A stretch of DNA of 64,000 nt from Shewanella sp. TC10 (lineage in GTDB: Bacteria > Pseudomonadota > Gammaproteobacteria > Enterobacterales > Shewanellaceae). The stretch is taken from positions 1 through 64,000 of the forward strand of contig NZ_VKHR01000007.1 of assembly GCF_009663145.1 (NCBI RefSeq). Direction: 5' to 3'. The notes under the pieces were generated by a model. The model saw only the letters and a program-made list of their open reading frames with translations. It did not search any database and was not told where the DNA came from. The translations under genes were made by a program, and so were the position numbers. How positions within the stretch are numbered: position 1 is the first letter of the stretch; the number at the start of each line of letters is the position of its first letter. Positions 1 through 7,656 of the stretch are shown in pieces.

Positions 1-2
1 AG

Positions 3-143
3 AAATTATTAGTGTGCGGCGTGCTATTTGCTTCAACAACGGCTATTGCCAGCCCGTCTGAAGGTTTTACTGATAACGTCGTTTCGCCAACGAGGCTCAT
101 CAGAAATGATGAGCCTTTCGTCTTGAATATGGTCGAGAGATAA
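3..143 (+). CDS. 5'-truncated secreted-protein reading frame (fragment)
   Basis: The window opens inside a frame that reads KLLVCGVLFASTTAIASPSE, which looks like the hydrophobic core and signal peptidase site (AIA-S) of an exported protein. It is missing its start codon. It runs to TAA at 141-143, giving only about 25 residues after the signal peptide. A strong terminator hairpin (93-116) lies inside the last third of the frame. That suggests either a very short secreted peptide or the remnant of a longer gene broken by rearrangement. I cannot tell which from this window, and no function can be assigned. Confidence 0.3.
   Translation, partial: KLLVCGVLFASTTAIASPSEGFTDNVVSPTRLIRNDEPFVLNMVER
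93..122 (+). terminator. Rho-independent terminator
   Basis: A perfect 10-bp stem AGGCTCATCA/TGATGAGCCT closes a GAAA loop and is followed by TTCGTCTT. The form resembles the E. coli rrnB T1 type. It would end transcripts entering from the left edge of the window. Confidence 0.75.
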
Positions 144-187
144 GGGCTTGAACCCTACATCGATGAACTACAAACCTATGCTGTTTT
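130..187 (-). pseudogene. Decayed 3' half of a tRNA-Ser
   Basis: On the minus strand this stretch matches the T-arm, variable arm and acceptor end of the intact tRNA-Ser at 247-337, including the run GGGTTCAAnnCCnTATCTC with scattered changes. The anticodon arm, D-arm and 5' acceptor strand are absent, and A+T-rich DNA replaces them. It lies directly beyond the intact gene's terminator, so it is best read as the remnant of a tandem tRNA duplication or of an integration event at a tRNA 3' end. Confidence 0.6.
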
Positions 188-208
188 ATTTATTAATATC
201 TAGATAGC

Positions 209-239
209 AAAAAGCCCGCTAATAAATTAGCGGGCTTTT
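209..239 (-). terminator. Terminator of the tRNA-Ser transcript
   Basis: AAAAGCCCGCTAA pairs with TTAGCGGGCTTTT around a short A/T loop. On the minus strand the hairpin runs into a T tract just after the tRNA-Ser gene. Confidence 0.75.
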
Positions 240-246
240 CTAAATA

Positions 247-337
247 TGGCGGAGAGATAGGGATTTGAACCCTAGATGGGCTACAAACCCATGCCGGTTT
301 TCAAGACCGGTGCATTCGACCACTCTGCCATCTCTCC
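247..337 (-). tRNA. tRNA-Ser (anticodon UGA)
   Basis: The minus strand gives a 91-nt class II tRNA. It has acceptor stem GGAGAGA pairing with TCTCTCC, anticodon loop CTTGAAA (anticodon TGA), a long variable arm (CATGGGTTTGTAGCCCATC), T-loop GGTTCAAATCC and an encoded CCA end. It reads UCA and probably other UCN serine codons. Confidence 0.96.
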
Positions 338-448
338 GAACGAGCGAAATAATAGCTATCTCCCTCGCTGGTGTAAAGTATAAATTGAAATAATTTGTTC
401 ATTTGGCTATTTGAGCAGCAACCTTGGCTTTAATGCCTAAAATTAACA

Positions 449-781
449 CTATTTATCCATTTTTACAGGGGTTAAGCCTTTTGCTCTATCTTCAACTGCA
501 TCATCTAATTCAAAGCCTGCTTGTTTCCAGGTTCCGGCTTCTTCTGGATTAAATTTCTCTTTTGACCAATCCGATGCTGACTCAACATCAAAACTTGCTT
601 TACTCCATTGCTGGGATTGCTCGGCATTAAAACCACTTTTACTCCATGTTTGAGCTTTGGCAGCATCAAACCCAATGGCTTTCCAATCTGCTATCTCTCT
701 TTCTGACATTCCTTTCCATGTCGGTGCTGATGCACAGCCATATAAAAGACAAGCAACCAATATGACGATTAACTTTTTCAT
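449..781 (-). CDS. Small lipoprotein with 13-residue W...F repeats
   Basis: Starting at MKKLIVILVACLLYGCASA (ATG at 781 behind GGGAGTA), the product is 110 residues. It has a lipoprotein signal peptide and lipobox LYGC, so it should be lipid-anchored in the envelope. The mature part has five near-tandem units with Trp every 13 residues, of the form W-x3-G/S/K-F-N/D-x6 (for example WSKSGFNAEQSQQ). The units look like short amphipathic helices. I do not recognise a named family and give no function. A frame upstream of this Met exists but would add residues before the signal peptide, so the internal start is preferred. Confidence 0.75.
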   Translation of the reverse strand: MKKLIVILVACLLYGCASAPTWKGMSEREIADWKAIGFDAAKAQTWSKSGFNAEQSQQWSKASFDVESASDWSKEKFNPEEAGTWKQAGFELDDAVEDRAKGLTPVKMDK

Positions 782-921
782 TAAATACTCCCTTATCTGT
801 AAGTACACGTTATTGATGAAAAAACCATCAAATTAAATATAGTTAGCGATATACACAGTTTCAAGGAAGTCACTGAAATTTTTGGCGCTAATTTTCCTGT
901 GCTAGTTCAATTTCAGGCAAT

Positions 922-946
922 AAAAAAGGCCACCTTAAGTGACCTT
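922..946 (-). terminator. Terminator downstream of rluB
   Basis: On the minus strand AAGGTCAC pairs with GTGGCCTT (one G-U) around TTAAG and is followed by TTTTATT. It sits 70 bp past the rluB stop. Confidence 0.7.
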
Positions 947-1016
947 AATTAAACGTAATACTGCATTCGTCAAATTGACTTTCCCAATGGGGTTTTCAAG
1001 TACATTAACGAGTGAT

Positions 1017-1889
1017 TTAAGTACGTTGACGAGTCGTTTTAGGACGCGCTACAGCTGTTTTATGTTTACGAACAGCGCGGCGAATTTTAGCGCCTTTAAC
1101 TTGAGCACGAGCAACACTGTGCTTATCGGTACCAAGCAATGTACGCGTTTCAGGCTCTAAACCAGCTAGCTGACGCAAGTAGTTAACTTGTTCCATATCA
1201 AGCTCAGTCCAACCACCACGAGGCAATGCTTTAGGTAACTCAACCATGCCGTAACGAACACGGATTAGACGGCTAACTTGTACTTCTTGCGACTCCCATA
1301 AACGACGAACCTCACGGTTACGTCCTTCTTTAAGTGTCACATGCCACCACTTGTTTAAGCCTTCGCCACCCGCAGGTTTGATACTATCAAAGTTAGCAGG
1401 GCCATCTTCAAGGGTCACACCTTTACGCAGACGTTGCACAGCAGATTCTGATACATCACCGAATGTACGAACCGCATATTCACGGTCAACTTCATTTGAT
1501 GGGTGCATTAAACGGTTAGCAAGCTCACCGTCTGATGTGAATAATAATAAACCTGAAGTATTAATATCCAAACGCCCAACAGCTACCCAACGTGAATCAC
1601 GTATCTTAGGTAAACGTTCGAAAACGGTGGTTCTTCCTTCAGGATCTTTACGACTACAAATCTCGCCTTCTGGCTTATGGTAAGCCAATACACGACAAAT
1701 AATGTCTTCTTCAGTTTTGATCACGATGGCACGACCATCGATGCGGATTTTAGCGTCTGCTTCAACGCGATCACCTAAACTGGCAATTTCTCCGTCTACA
1801 CTAATACGGCCTGCAGCAATCCATGCCTCCATCTCACGACGGGAGCCATGGCCTGCACGGGCCAAGACTTTCTGCAATTTTTCGCTCAT
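1017..1889 (-). CDS. rluB: 23S rRNA pseudouridine(2605) synthase RluB
   Basis: This 290-residue protein has an N-terminal S4 RNA-binding domain (about residues 3-60, [20 protein letters not shown]). It is followed by an RsuA-family catalytic domain with the signature [17 protein letters not shown] around residue 104, where Asp is the catalytic residue. A basic C-terminal tail ([20 protein letters not shown]) fits rRNA binding. Members isomerise uridine 2605 of 23S rRNA. The gene abuts scpB (stop and start adjacent), so scpA-scpB-rluB is probably one transcript, as in many gammaproteobacteria. RluE/RluF are less likely because of the length, the S4 domain and the scp context. Confidence 0.93.
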   Translation of the reverse strand: MSEKLQKVLARAGHGSRREMEAWIAAGRISVDGEIASLGDRVEADAKIRIDGRAIVIKTEEDIICRVLAYHKPEGEICSRKDPEGRTTVFERLPKIRDSRWVAVGRLDINTSGLLLFTSDGELANRLMHPSNEVDREYAVRTFGDVSESAVQRLRKGVTLEDGPANFDSIKPAGGEGLNKWWHVTLKEGRNREVRRLWESQEVQVSRLIRVRYGMVELPKALPRGGWTELDMEQVNYLRQLAGLEPETRTLLGTDKHSVARAQVKGAKIRRAVRKHKTAVARPKTTRQRT

Positions 1890-2477
1890 CTAGTTCGACT
1901 CTTCTGTTTGTTGTGGTGCCATTGAAACTTTCTCAAATAGCGCCTGCAATGACTCTTCATCCGTAAGCGAGGGTAAATCCGCTAACGCTTTCAAGCCAAA
2001 ATAGGATAAAAACTCTGTGGTAGTGGCATAGAGTGCTGGTCGCCCAGGAACTTCTTTATGGCCTACGGTTTTTACCCAATGTCTATCAGCTAAACTCTTT
2101 ATTATGTGGCTGCTGACGGCCACACCTCTTACATGTTCAATATCACCACGGGTTACTGGTTGCTGGTAAGCAATCACCGCTAAGGTTTCTAACGTCGCAC
2201 GTGAATATTTAGGGGATTTTTCTTGCCACAAAGGTTGTAAGAATTCACTTAACAACTCTTGGGTTTGAAAGCGATAACCACTAGCTACTTCAACTAGTTG
2301 TACCCCACGCTCTTGATAATCTTGTTGTAATTCGTCCAAGCAAGCTTTAATCCTTGCTCGAGACACATCAAATTTTACCAGTACTGTATCTTTTATCATT
2401 TTGATACTGAGTGGTTTTCCCATTACAAATAAACTGGCTTCGATTAACTGTTTTAATTGAATGTCATTTATTTGCAT
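1890..2477 (-). CDS. scpB: Segregation and condensation protein B
   Basis: ScpB is the winged-helix kleisin-associated subunit that works with ScpA and SMC in chromosome condensation. The protein (195 residues from MQINDIQLKQLIEASLF) contains the family stretch ALETLAVIAYQQPVTRGDIEHVRGV near residue 105, then a VPGRPALYATT segment. I chose the ATG at 2477 because AAAGGA lies at good distance; a further upstream start at 2504 would overlap the space after scpA. It is 3' to scpA and abuts rluB. Shewanella-type genomes usually carry MukBEF or SMC elsewhere; the partner cannot be seen here. Confidence 0.92.
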   Translation of the reverse strand: MQINDIQLKQLIEASLFVMGKPLSIKMIKDTVLVKFDVSRARIKACLDELQQDYQERGVQLVEVASGYRFQTQELLSEFLQPLWQEKSPKYSRATLETLAVIAYQQPVTRGDIEHVRGVAVSSHIIKSLADRHWVKTVGHKEVPGRPALYATTTEFLSYFGLKALADLPSLTDEESLQALFEKVSMAPQQTEESN

Positions 2478-2509
2478 GATGTCCTTTCTCGTATCGAGTG
2501 CCACGCACT

Positions 2510-3298
2510 TTAAAATGCTTTAACGTAAATTGGCGCTAACGGTTCATTTTGTACTAAGTCGACTAATAGTTCTTTGACGAGCTCCATCAAAGCTAAAAAG
2601 CTCACTACCACACCCGCTTTACCTTCACTGACATCAAATAAGTCGGTAAAAGGTATAAATTGCTCGGTCGATAGTTTTGCTAAAATCTGACTCATTCGCT
2701 CGCGGGTTGAAAGCAACTCACGTTTTACATGATGATGTTCGTTTGCATCAATTCGTTTTAATACCTCAGAAAACGCCTGAGCGATATCAACTAACGATAC
2801 TTCAGGAGGCATGATCACAGGCTTAATATTGGGCGCGGCTTTAGCTTGTGCTAAGTAAACATCCCGCTCCAAACGTGGCAAGCCATCTAAATCAGCTGCG
2901 GCCTGTTTGATCACTTCATAGGCTTTTAACTGGCGAATTAACACCACCCGAGGATCTTCTTCCTCTTCATCTGCAGTGACAATTTTAGGCAATAACAGAC
3001 GAGATTTAATTTCCGCAAGTGTTGCTGCCATCACTAAATAGTCGGCAGCCAGCTCAATTCGCGCTTCAGTTAAAATATCAATATAGACTAAATACTGAGT
3101 GGTAATTTTTTCAATCGGCAAGTCAACAACTTCCAGTTTTTGCTTGCGAATTAAATACAATAATAAATCTAATGGCCCTTCAAATGTCTCTAAAAACACT
3201 TCAAGCGCTTCAGGCGGAATAAACAAATCTGTCGGCATTGCATCGAGTGCTTCACCGCGAACAACCGCTAAAGGTAAACTTTTTTGTATACCCTGCAT
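2510..3298 (-). CDS. scpA: Segregation and condensation protein A (kleisin)
   Basis: The 262-residue product carries the ScpA N-terminal signature FEGPLDLLLYLIRKQKLEVVDLPI (around residues 39-62) and a C-terminal winged-helix-like segment (FTDLFDVSEGKAGVVVSFLALMELVK). It bridges SMC heads and recruits ScpB. The ATG at 3298 has AAGGAA upstream. The first 30 residues, before PPEALEVFLETFEGP, are variable, so a start at the internal Met 21 is possible. It is first in scpA-scpB-rluB. The 235 bp upstream must hold the promoter, but I see no clear operator there. Confidence 0.92.
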   Translation of the reverse strand: MQGIQKSLPLAVVRGEALDAMPTDLFIPPEALEVFLETFEGPLDLLLYLIRKQKLEVVDLPIEKITTQYLVYIDILTEARIELAADYLVMAATLAEIKSRLLLPKIVTADEEEEDPRVVLIRQLKAYEVIKQAAADLDGLPRLERDVYLAQAKAAPNIKPVIMPPEVSLVDIAQAFSEVLKRIDANEHHHVKRELLSTRERMSQILAKLSTEQFIPFTDLFDVSEGKAGVVVSFLALMELVKELLVDLVQNEPLAPIYVKAF

Positions 3299-3533
3299 TT
3301 GTTCATTCCTTAATTAAATGACTTAATATCAGATGGTTAAAACAGGCAATAACACCCTTAAAGTGTCAAACTGAATTACCTTTAACTCTGGCTATTACAT
3401 CAGAACTATAGCTAGAAATTACCAAACGCGCGATTATACGCACTATTGCATAGGGTTGAAACAACTATCCGTTAAACTTGCGAGTCAAAAATAGTCCTTA
3501 ATAACCTAGATGCAAGCATAAAGCCTGCAAAGC

Positions 3534-4154
3534 TTATTCAAATAAGCTGATATCGCCAGCACCTTCACGGACGATTTCAATATCGCCATCAGACATATCA
3601 ATCACAGTGGTTTGGTTTTCAGCTAAGTATCCACCATGGATAATGGCATCGACGCTGTGCTCTAAAATATCGCGAATATGTTCAGGATCAGACTCAGCAA
3701 ACTCTTCGTCTGGCATCACTAAACTAGTAGACATAATCGGTGCTTCTAATGCTTCTAGCAGTGCTAAAGCAATCAGGTTATCAGGGACACGAATACCAAT
3801 GGTTTTCTTTTTGTCACACTGTAATCTGCGCGGCACTTCCTTACTGGCTTTAAAGATAAAAGTGTAAGGCCCAGGCGTGCAGCTTTTTAGTAAACGATAC
3901 GCTTGGTTATCAACACGGGCAAAGTTTGCCAGTTCAGATAAGTCGCGACACATTAACGAGAAGTTATTATCGTTGTCGATTTTACGAATACGTACCATAC
4001 GAGTCATGGCATCTTTTTCGCCAATCATACAGCCTAGTGCGTAACCTGAGTCAGTTGGGTAAACAATTACCCCACCTTGTTTTAGTATGTTGACCGCTTG
4101 GCTAATTAATCTTGCTTGCGGGTTTTCATCATGTATATAGAAGAATTGGCTCAT
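3534..4154 (-). CDS. yciO: Sua5/YciO/YrdC-family protein (YciO)
   Basis: The ATG at 4154 gives MSQFFYIHDENPQARLI, 206 residues; upstream codons overlap rnm and are unlikely to be used. The YrdC-like fold is seen in GGVIVYPTDSGYALGC (about residues 24-39) and KRKTIGIRVPDN-like and SLVMPDEEFAESD segments. Relatives bind double-stranded RNA and nucleotides. True TsaC makes threonylcarbamoyl-AMP for tRNA t6A, but YciO's own role is less settled. The start overlaps the rnm stop as ATGA, so the two are translationally coupled. The same pair sits beside the trp leader in E. coli, supporting the YciO label over TsaC. Confidence 0.88.
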   Translation of the reverse strand: MSQFFYIHDENPQARLISQAVNILKQGGVIVYPTDSGYALGCMIGEKDAMTRMVRIRKIDNDNNFSLMCRDLSELANFARVDNQAYRLLKSCTPGPYTFIFKASKEVPRRLQCDKKKTIGIRVPDNLIALALLEALEAPIMSTSLVMPDEEFAESDPEHIRDILEHSVDAIIHGGYLAENQTTVIDMSDGDIEIVREGAGDISLFE

Positions 4155-5011
4155 GTGCGCTCCGTCCAAGATTCTGATTGCCAAACCCACTGTATGCCAG
4201 CAGGTTGGAATAAATTTTTACCTAACTCGATCCAATTACTTGGGAAGTGGAAATCACTGCCAATAGAACCCATTAAGCTATTCAAATGACTTAAAGCGAC
4301 CAAGTTAGCGCGATCATCAATGCTTTGTTGACCAAGTACGACTTCCATCGCATCGCCACCTGCTTCTTTGTACTCACGTACTAACCGCTTAAGCCACTTA
4401 GCCGACAATTTATAGCCACTTGGGTGCGCTAATACAGCCACACCACCTGTTTGATGAATAATGTCGATAGCGGTTGCCATGTCACTCCAATTATTGGGCA
4501 CATAACCGGTTTTTCCGCGTGCTAAATAGCGTTTAAACACACTAGGCATATCTTTAGCATAGCCGTTTTCAGCTAACCAACGCGCATAATGACCTCGGCT
4601 AATCGCCGCGCCATCAGCGTAATGTTTTGCACCTTCGTAAGCGCCTTCAATACCTGCTTTGGCTAAACGGTTACCAATTTCCAAAGCGCGCTCTTCACGT
4701 AGTTCACGTTGGCGGCTCAAAAAATCGAGTAACACAGGGTCTTGTTTATCCATGTTGAGACCAACAATATGGATATCAAAATTGTTCCAGCGAGTAGATA
4801 TTTCAACACCATCAATTAATTTTAATGGTGTTTCGTGTTGCTGATTGAATTGATGCGCTTCGGCAAGTCCTGCAACAGTATCGTGATCGGTTATTGCTAA
4901 CATTTGAACGCCCTTTTCAATGGCACGTTCAACAAGTTCAGAAGGAGTAAGTACGCCGTCAGATGCGGTCGTATGGCTATGAAGATCGGCCAATAGAGTG
5001 TCTGTTATCAT
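4151..5011 (-). CDS. rnm: PHP-domain 5'-3' exoribonuclease RNase AM
   Basis: This 286-residue PHP-family phosphoesterase (older names trpH, yciV) has the metal-binding motifs DLHSHTTASDG (residues 9-19), AITDHDTVAG (about 39-48), a central GHYARWL, and C-terminal IGSDFHFPS. In E. coli the enzyme trims 5' ends of 23S, 16S and 5S rRNA and degrades 3',5'-pAp and short oligonucleotides. It is transcribed away from the trp leader, with about 230 bp between the two starts. The DxH/DHD motifs are intact, so it should be active. Confidence 0.92.
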   Translation of the reverse strand: MITDTLLADLHSHTTASDGVLTPSELVERAIEKGVQMLAITDHDTVAGLAEAHQFNQQHETPLKLIDGVEISTRWNNFDIHIVGLNMDKQDPVLLDFLSRQRELREERALEIGNRLAKAGIEGAYEGAKHYADGAAISRGHYARWLAENGYAKDMPSVFKRYLARGKTGYVPNNWSDMATAIDIIHQTGGVAVLAHPSGYKLSAKWLKRLVREYKEAGGDAMEVVLGQQSIDDRANLVALSHLNSLMGSIGSDFHFPSNWIELGKNLFQPAGIQWVWQSESWTERT

Positions 5012-5242
5012 AACGTTATTGTACTTTAATCTTTGTTGAAAAGCTTAACCCTGTAGTGATTATTTGCTACATATTCAGCAAATTGATGACGCTTTAGCCG
5101 CCATGAACAAAAAAATGCCAAATTTGAGAAATATTCAATTGACTTTAAAGGCCAGCTAAGGTCTTCTATAAGGCATACGTTAGCCAAATGCATTTTGCTA
5201 ACCTTTTAGATATAAGACCTAAACTCAAGAGATTCGATTTAA

Positions 5243-5296
5243 ATGACAAACTTTAACGCTCTAAACATCAATTGGTGGTGGCACTTCCCAAATTAA
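5243..5296 (+). CDS. trpL: trp operon leader peptide
   Basis: A 17-codon frame encodes MTNFNALNINWWWHFPN. Three tandem TGG codons (positions 11-13) lie just before a set of alternative hairpins ending in a terminator, and trpE follows about 180 bp later. This is the classical design for tryptophan-responsive transcription attenuation: ribosome stalling at the Trp codons would free the antiterminator. The frame is far too short for normal gene finders, but its codon content and position leave little doubt. An AAGAG lies about 12 bases upstream as a modest ribosome binding site. Confidence 0.93.
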   Translation: MTNFNALNINWWWHFPN

Positions 5297-5380
5297 CGGG
5301 TGGTGTGAAGCGTTGTAGTTATTTAAATAACACAAGATTTTACTAGAAAGCCCGCAGAGATGTGGGCTTTCTTGCTATTT
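5271..5380 (+). promoter_or_regulatory. trp attenuator (alternative hairpins and terminator)
   Basis: The end of the leader frame (CACTTCCC, 5282-5289) can pair with GGGTGGTG (5298-5305) as a pause hairpin. CGGG in the second strand (about 5297-5300) can instead pair with CCCG (5351-5354) as antiterminator. The terminator itself is GAAAGCCCGCA (5346-5356) with TGTGGGCTTTC (5361-5371) and loop GAGA, followed by TTGCTATTT. The pairing was worked out by eye. Confidence 0.8.
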
Positions 5381-5476
5381 ACGGCTTGCACTCTTCGATA
5401 TAACAAATGCATACCGAACAAGAAATAGAGTACTAAGTATGAAAAATCAACATTTTAAAGAGGCGCAATACGTATT

Positions 5477-7027
5477 ATGAAACATCAGTTCGCCCATGTC
5501 ATAACGCAAAAACAATCATTAGCGTATCACGCTGATCCATTGAGCCTTTATCAGCATGTCACCGCTAATGCGCCACATACAATGTTGCTTGAATCTGCTG
5601 AGATAGAAAGTAAAGACCATTTAAAAAGCATCGTACTGACCCACGCGGCGATGATGGTGAGATGTGATGGTTACAAGCTGACTTTCTCAGCCCTCACTGA
5701 CAATGGTGCTAGCTTACTTTCACCCATTAGTGACTTCTTCAAATCAAGTGAGCAGCAACTGCAAGATAATGTATTAGTCATTAATCTTGCTAAAGCCAAG
5801 CAGCTACAAGATGAAGATGCGCGTTTAAAGTCCACATCACCGCTTGATGGTTTAAGAATGTTTGTACAACACATTCAAACTGATCAAAAAGATGCCTTCG
5901 AAGATTTGTTTTTAGGCGGTGTGCTAGCGTATGACTTAATTGATACTGTAGAACCATTACCAGAAGTGCCTAACGCTGATAATGATTGTCCTGATTACTT
6001 ATTTTACCTCGCTGAAACCTTGATTCTTGTTGACCACCAACAACAGCAAGCTGAAATCATTACCCATCAGTTTTCTACTGACGCACCGTTTGCAGAAACA
6101 CTGACTAAACGAGTCATAGATGTTAAACAGCAATGCCAAACATTAGCACCCGTTAAGCCTTTAGTTACTGTGGATGCTGACACTCAAGTTAACATCAGCG
6201 ACGAAACCTTTAAACAAACAGTGGTTGATTTAAAAGAGCACATTGTTGCAGGTGATATTTTCCAAGTTGTGCCCTCAAGAAGTTTTAGCCTGCCATGCCC
6301 GAATACCTTAGGGGCTTATCGAGCATTACGCCTAACGAACCCAAGTCCATACATGTTTTACTTTCGCGGCCCTGATTTCACCTTATTTGGCGCATCACCT
6401 GAAAGTGCACTTAAATATGATGCTGCAAGCAATCAAGTTGAAGTGTACCCCATTGCAGGCACACGTCAGCGCGGTAAAACAGCCGATGGCATGATTGATT
6501 TTGACTTAGACAGCCGCATTGAACTTGAATTACGTCTTGATAAGAAAGAGTTGTCAGAGCATTTAATGCTGGTTGATTTAGCCCGTAACGACATTGCCCG
6601 TATTAGCCAAAGCGGAAGCCGTAAAGTGGCCGAACTTTTAAAAGTTGACCGCTACTCACACGTGATGCATTTAGTCAGTCGCGTTACAGGCCAATTGCGT
6701 GAAGACTTAGATGCACTGCATGCATATCAAGCCTGCATGAATATGGGCACCTTAGTTGGCGCACCTAAAGTCCGTGCTTCACAATTAGTTCGTGAGGCCG
6801 AACAAGCACGTCGTGGCAGTTATGGCGGCGCCGTCGGTTACGTTAACGGTTTAGGTGATATGGATACTTGTATCGTTATTCGCTCAGCATTCGTTAAAAA
6901 TGATGTGGCCTTTATTCAAGCTGGCGCTGGGGTGGTGTTTGATTCAGACCCACAAGCTGAAGCCGACGAAACCCGTCAAAAAGCCCAAGCGGTAATTTCT
7001 GCCATCAAAATGGGAGGTGGATTGTAA
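5477..7027 (+). CDS. trpE: Anthranilate synthase component I
   Basis: TrpE converts chorismate to anthranilate using ammonia from TrpG. The 516-residue protein has the N-terminal LLES motif (residues about 37-40), which in relatives forms the tryptophan feedback site. It also has the chorismate-binding C-terminal half with IAGTRQRG, DLARNDIAR, and GGAVGYVNGLGDMDTCIVIRSA near the end. It follows the attenuator and its TAA overlaps the trpG ATG by one base, so translation is probably coupled. The length and motifs are normal. Pabb and isochorismate synthase are excluded by LLES and by the operon. Confidence 0.97.
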   Translation: MKHQFAHVITQKQSLAYHADPLSLYQHVTANAPHTMLLESAEIESKDHLKSIVLTHAAMMVRCDGYKLTFSALTDNGASLLSPISDFFKSSEQQLQDNVLVINLAKAKQLQDEDARLKSTSPLDGLRMFVQHIQTDQKDAFEDLFLGGVLAYDLIDTVEPLPEVPNADNDCPDYLFYLAETLILVDHQQQQAEIITHQFSTDAPFAETLTKRVIDVKQQCQTLAPVKPLVTVDADTQVNISDETFKQTVVDLKEHIVAGDIFQVVPSRSFSLPCPNTLGAYRALRLTNPSPYMFYFRGPDFTLFGASPESALKYDAASNQVEVYPIAGTRQRGKTADGMIDFDLDSRIELELRLDKKELSEHLMLVDLARNDIARISQSGSRKVAELLKVDRYSHVMHLVSRVTGQLREDLDALHAYQACMNMGTLVGAPKVRASQLVREAEQARRGSYGGAVGYVNGLGDMDTCIVIRSAFVKNDVAFIQAGAGVVFDSDPQAEADETRQKAQAVISAIKMGGGL

Positions 7028-7656
7028 TGACGACTTCTCAGAGCACCAATAACATGAAACTGTATTTACTCGATAACTTTGACTCATTCACCTATAACCT
7101 AGTGGATCAGTTCCGCAGCTTAGGTTTTGAAGTGCTGATTTACCGAAATGACGTTAGTGCTGACTACTTAGCTGAAAAGCTTATCGCGGAATCAGGTAAA
7201 GCGGCATTAGTCCTATCACCAGGTCCTGGTGCACCTCATGAAGCAGGTTGTATGATGGAGCTTATCGGTAAAGTGGCAGGCAAAGTACCTATGCTAGGGA
7301 TTTGTTTAGGTCATCAAGCCATGGTTGAGTATTACGGCGGTAAAGTCGAGCGCGCTCCTTTTGTGGTGCACGGTAAAGCCAGCCCTACTATTCATAATGG
7401 CGAAGGCGTATTTGCTAACTTGCCCTCTCCGCTTCCTGTAGCCCGTTATCACAGCTTGGTCGCCACTAAGGTGCCAGATTGTTTAGACGTGATTGCTACC
7501 ACTGAAGATATGCCAATGGCGGTAATTCATCCGCAAGATAAAGCGGTAGGATTCCAGTTCCATCCAGAATCCATTTTAACCACTTTAGGTAGCACGCTAT
7601 TAACCCAAACCCTGACTTACCTAACTCAATCTGAATCAAATAAAGGCGCATTATAA
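7027..7656 (+). CDS. trpG: Anthranilate synthase component II (glutamine amidotransferase)
   Basis: This 209-residue class I amidotransferase supplies ammonia to TrpE. The catalytic triad is visible: Cys in MLGICLGHQA (around residue 97), and His-Glu in QFHPESIL (around 179). The N terminus (KLYLLDNFDSFTYNLVDQ) is typical; the first nine residues before Met 10 may be an extension, and the internal ATG is a possible alternative start. Unlike in E. coli it is not fused to TrpD, the arrangement seen in Shewanella and Vibrio. Its stop overlaps the trpD start by one base. Confidence 0.96.
   Translation: MTTSQSTNNMKLYLLDNFDSFTYNLVDQFRSLGFEVLIYRNDVSADYLAEKLIAESGKAALVLSPGPGAPHEAGCMMELIGKVAGKVPMLGICLGHQAMVEYYGGKVERAPFVVHGKASPTIHNGEGVFANLPSPLPVARYHSLVATKVPDCLDVIATTEDMPMAVIHPQDKAVGFQFHPESILTTLGSTLLTQTLTYLTQSESNKGAL

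Noticed and set aside
5131-5217. TrpR operator or exact trp promoter
   Set aside because: A TTGACT and TATAAG-like boxes exist, as does an inverted repeat GTTAGC...GCTAAC (5179-5202). The -35/-10 spacing is poor and no CTAGT-type operator is seen, so I did not annotate one.
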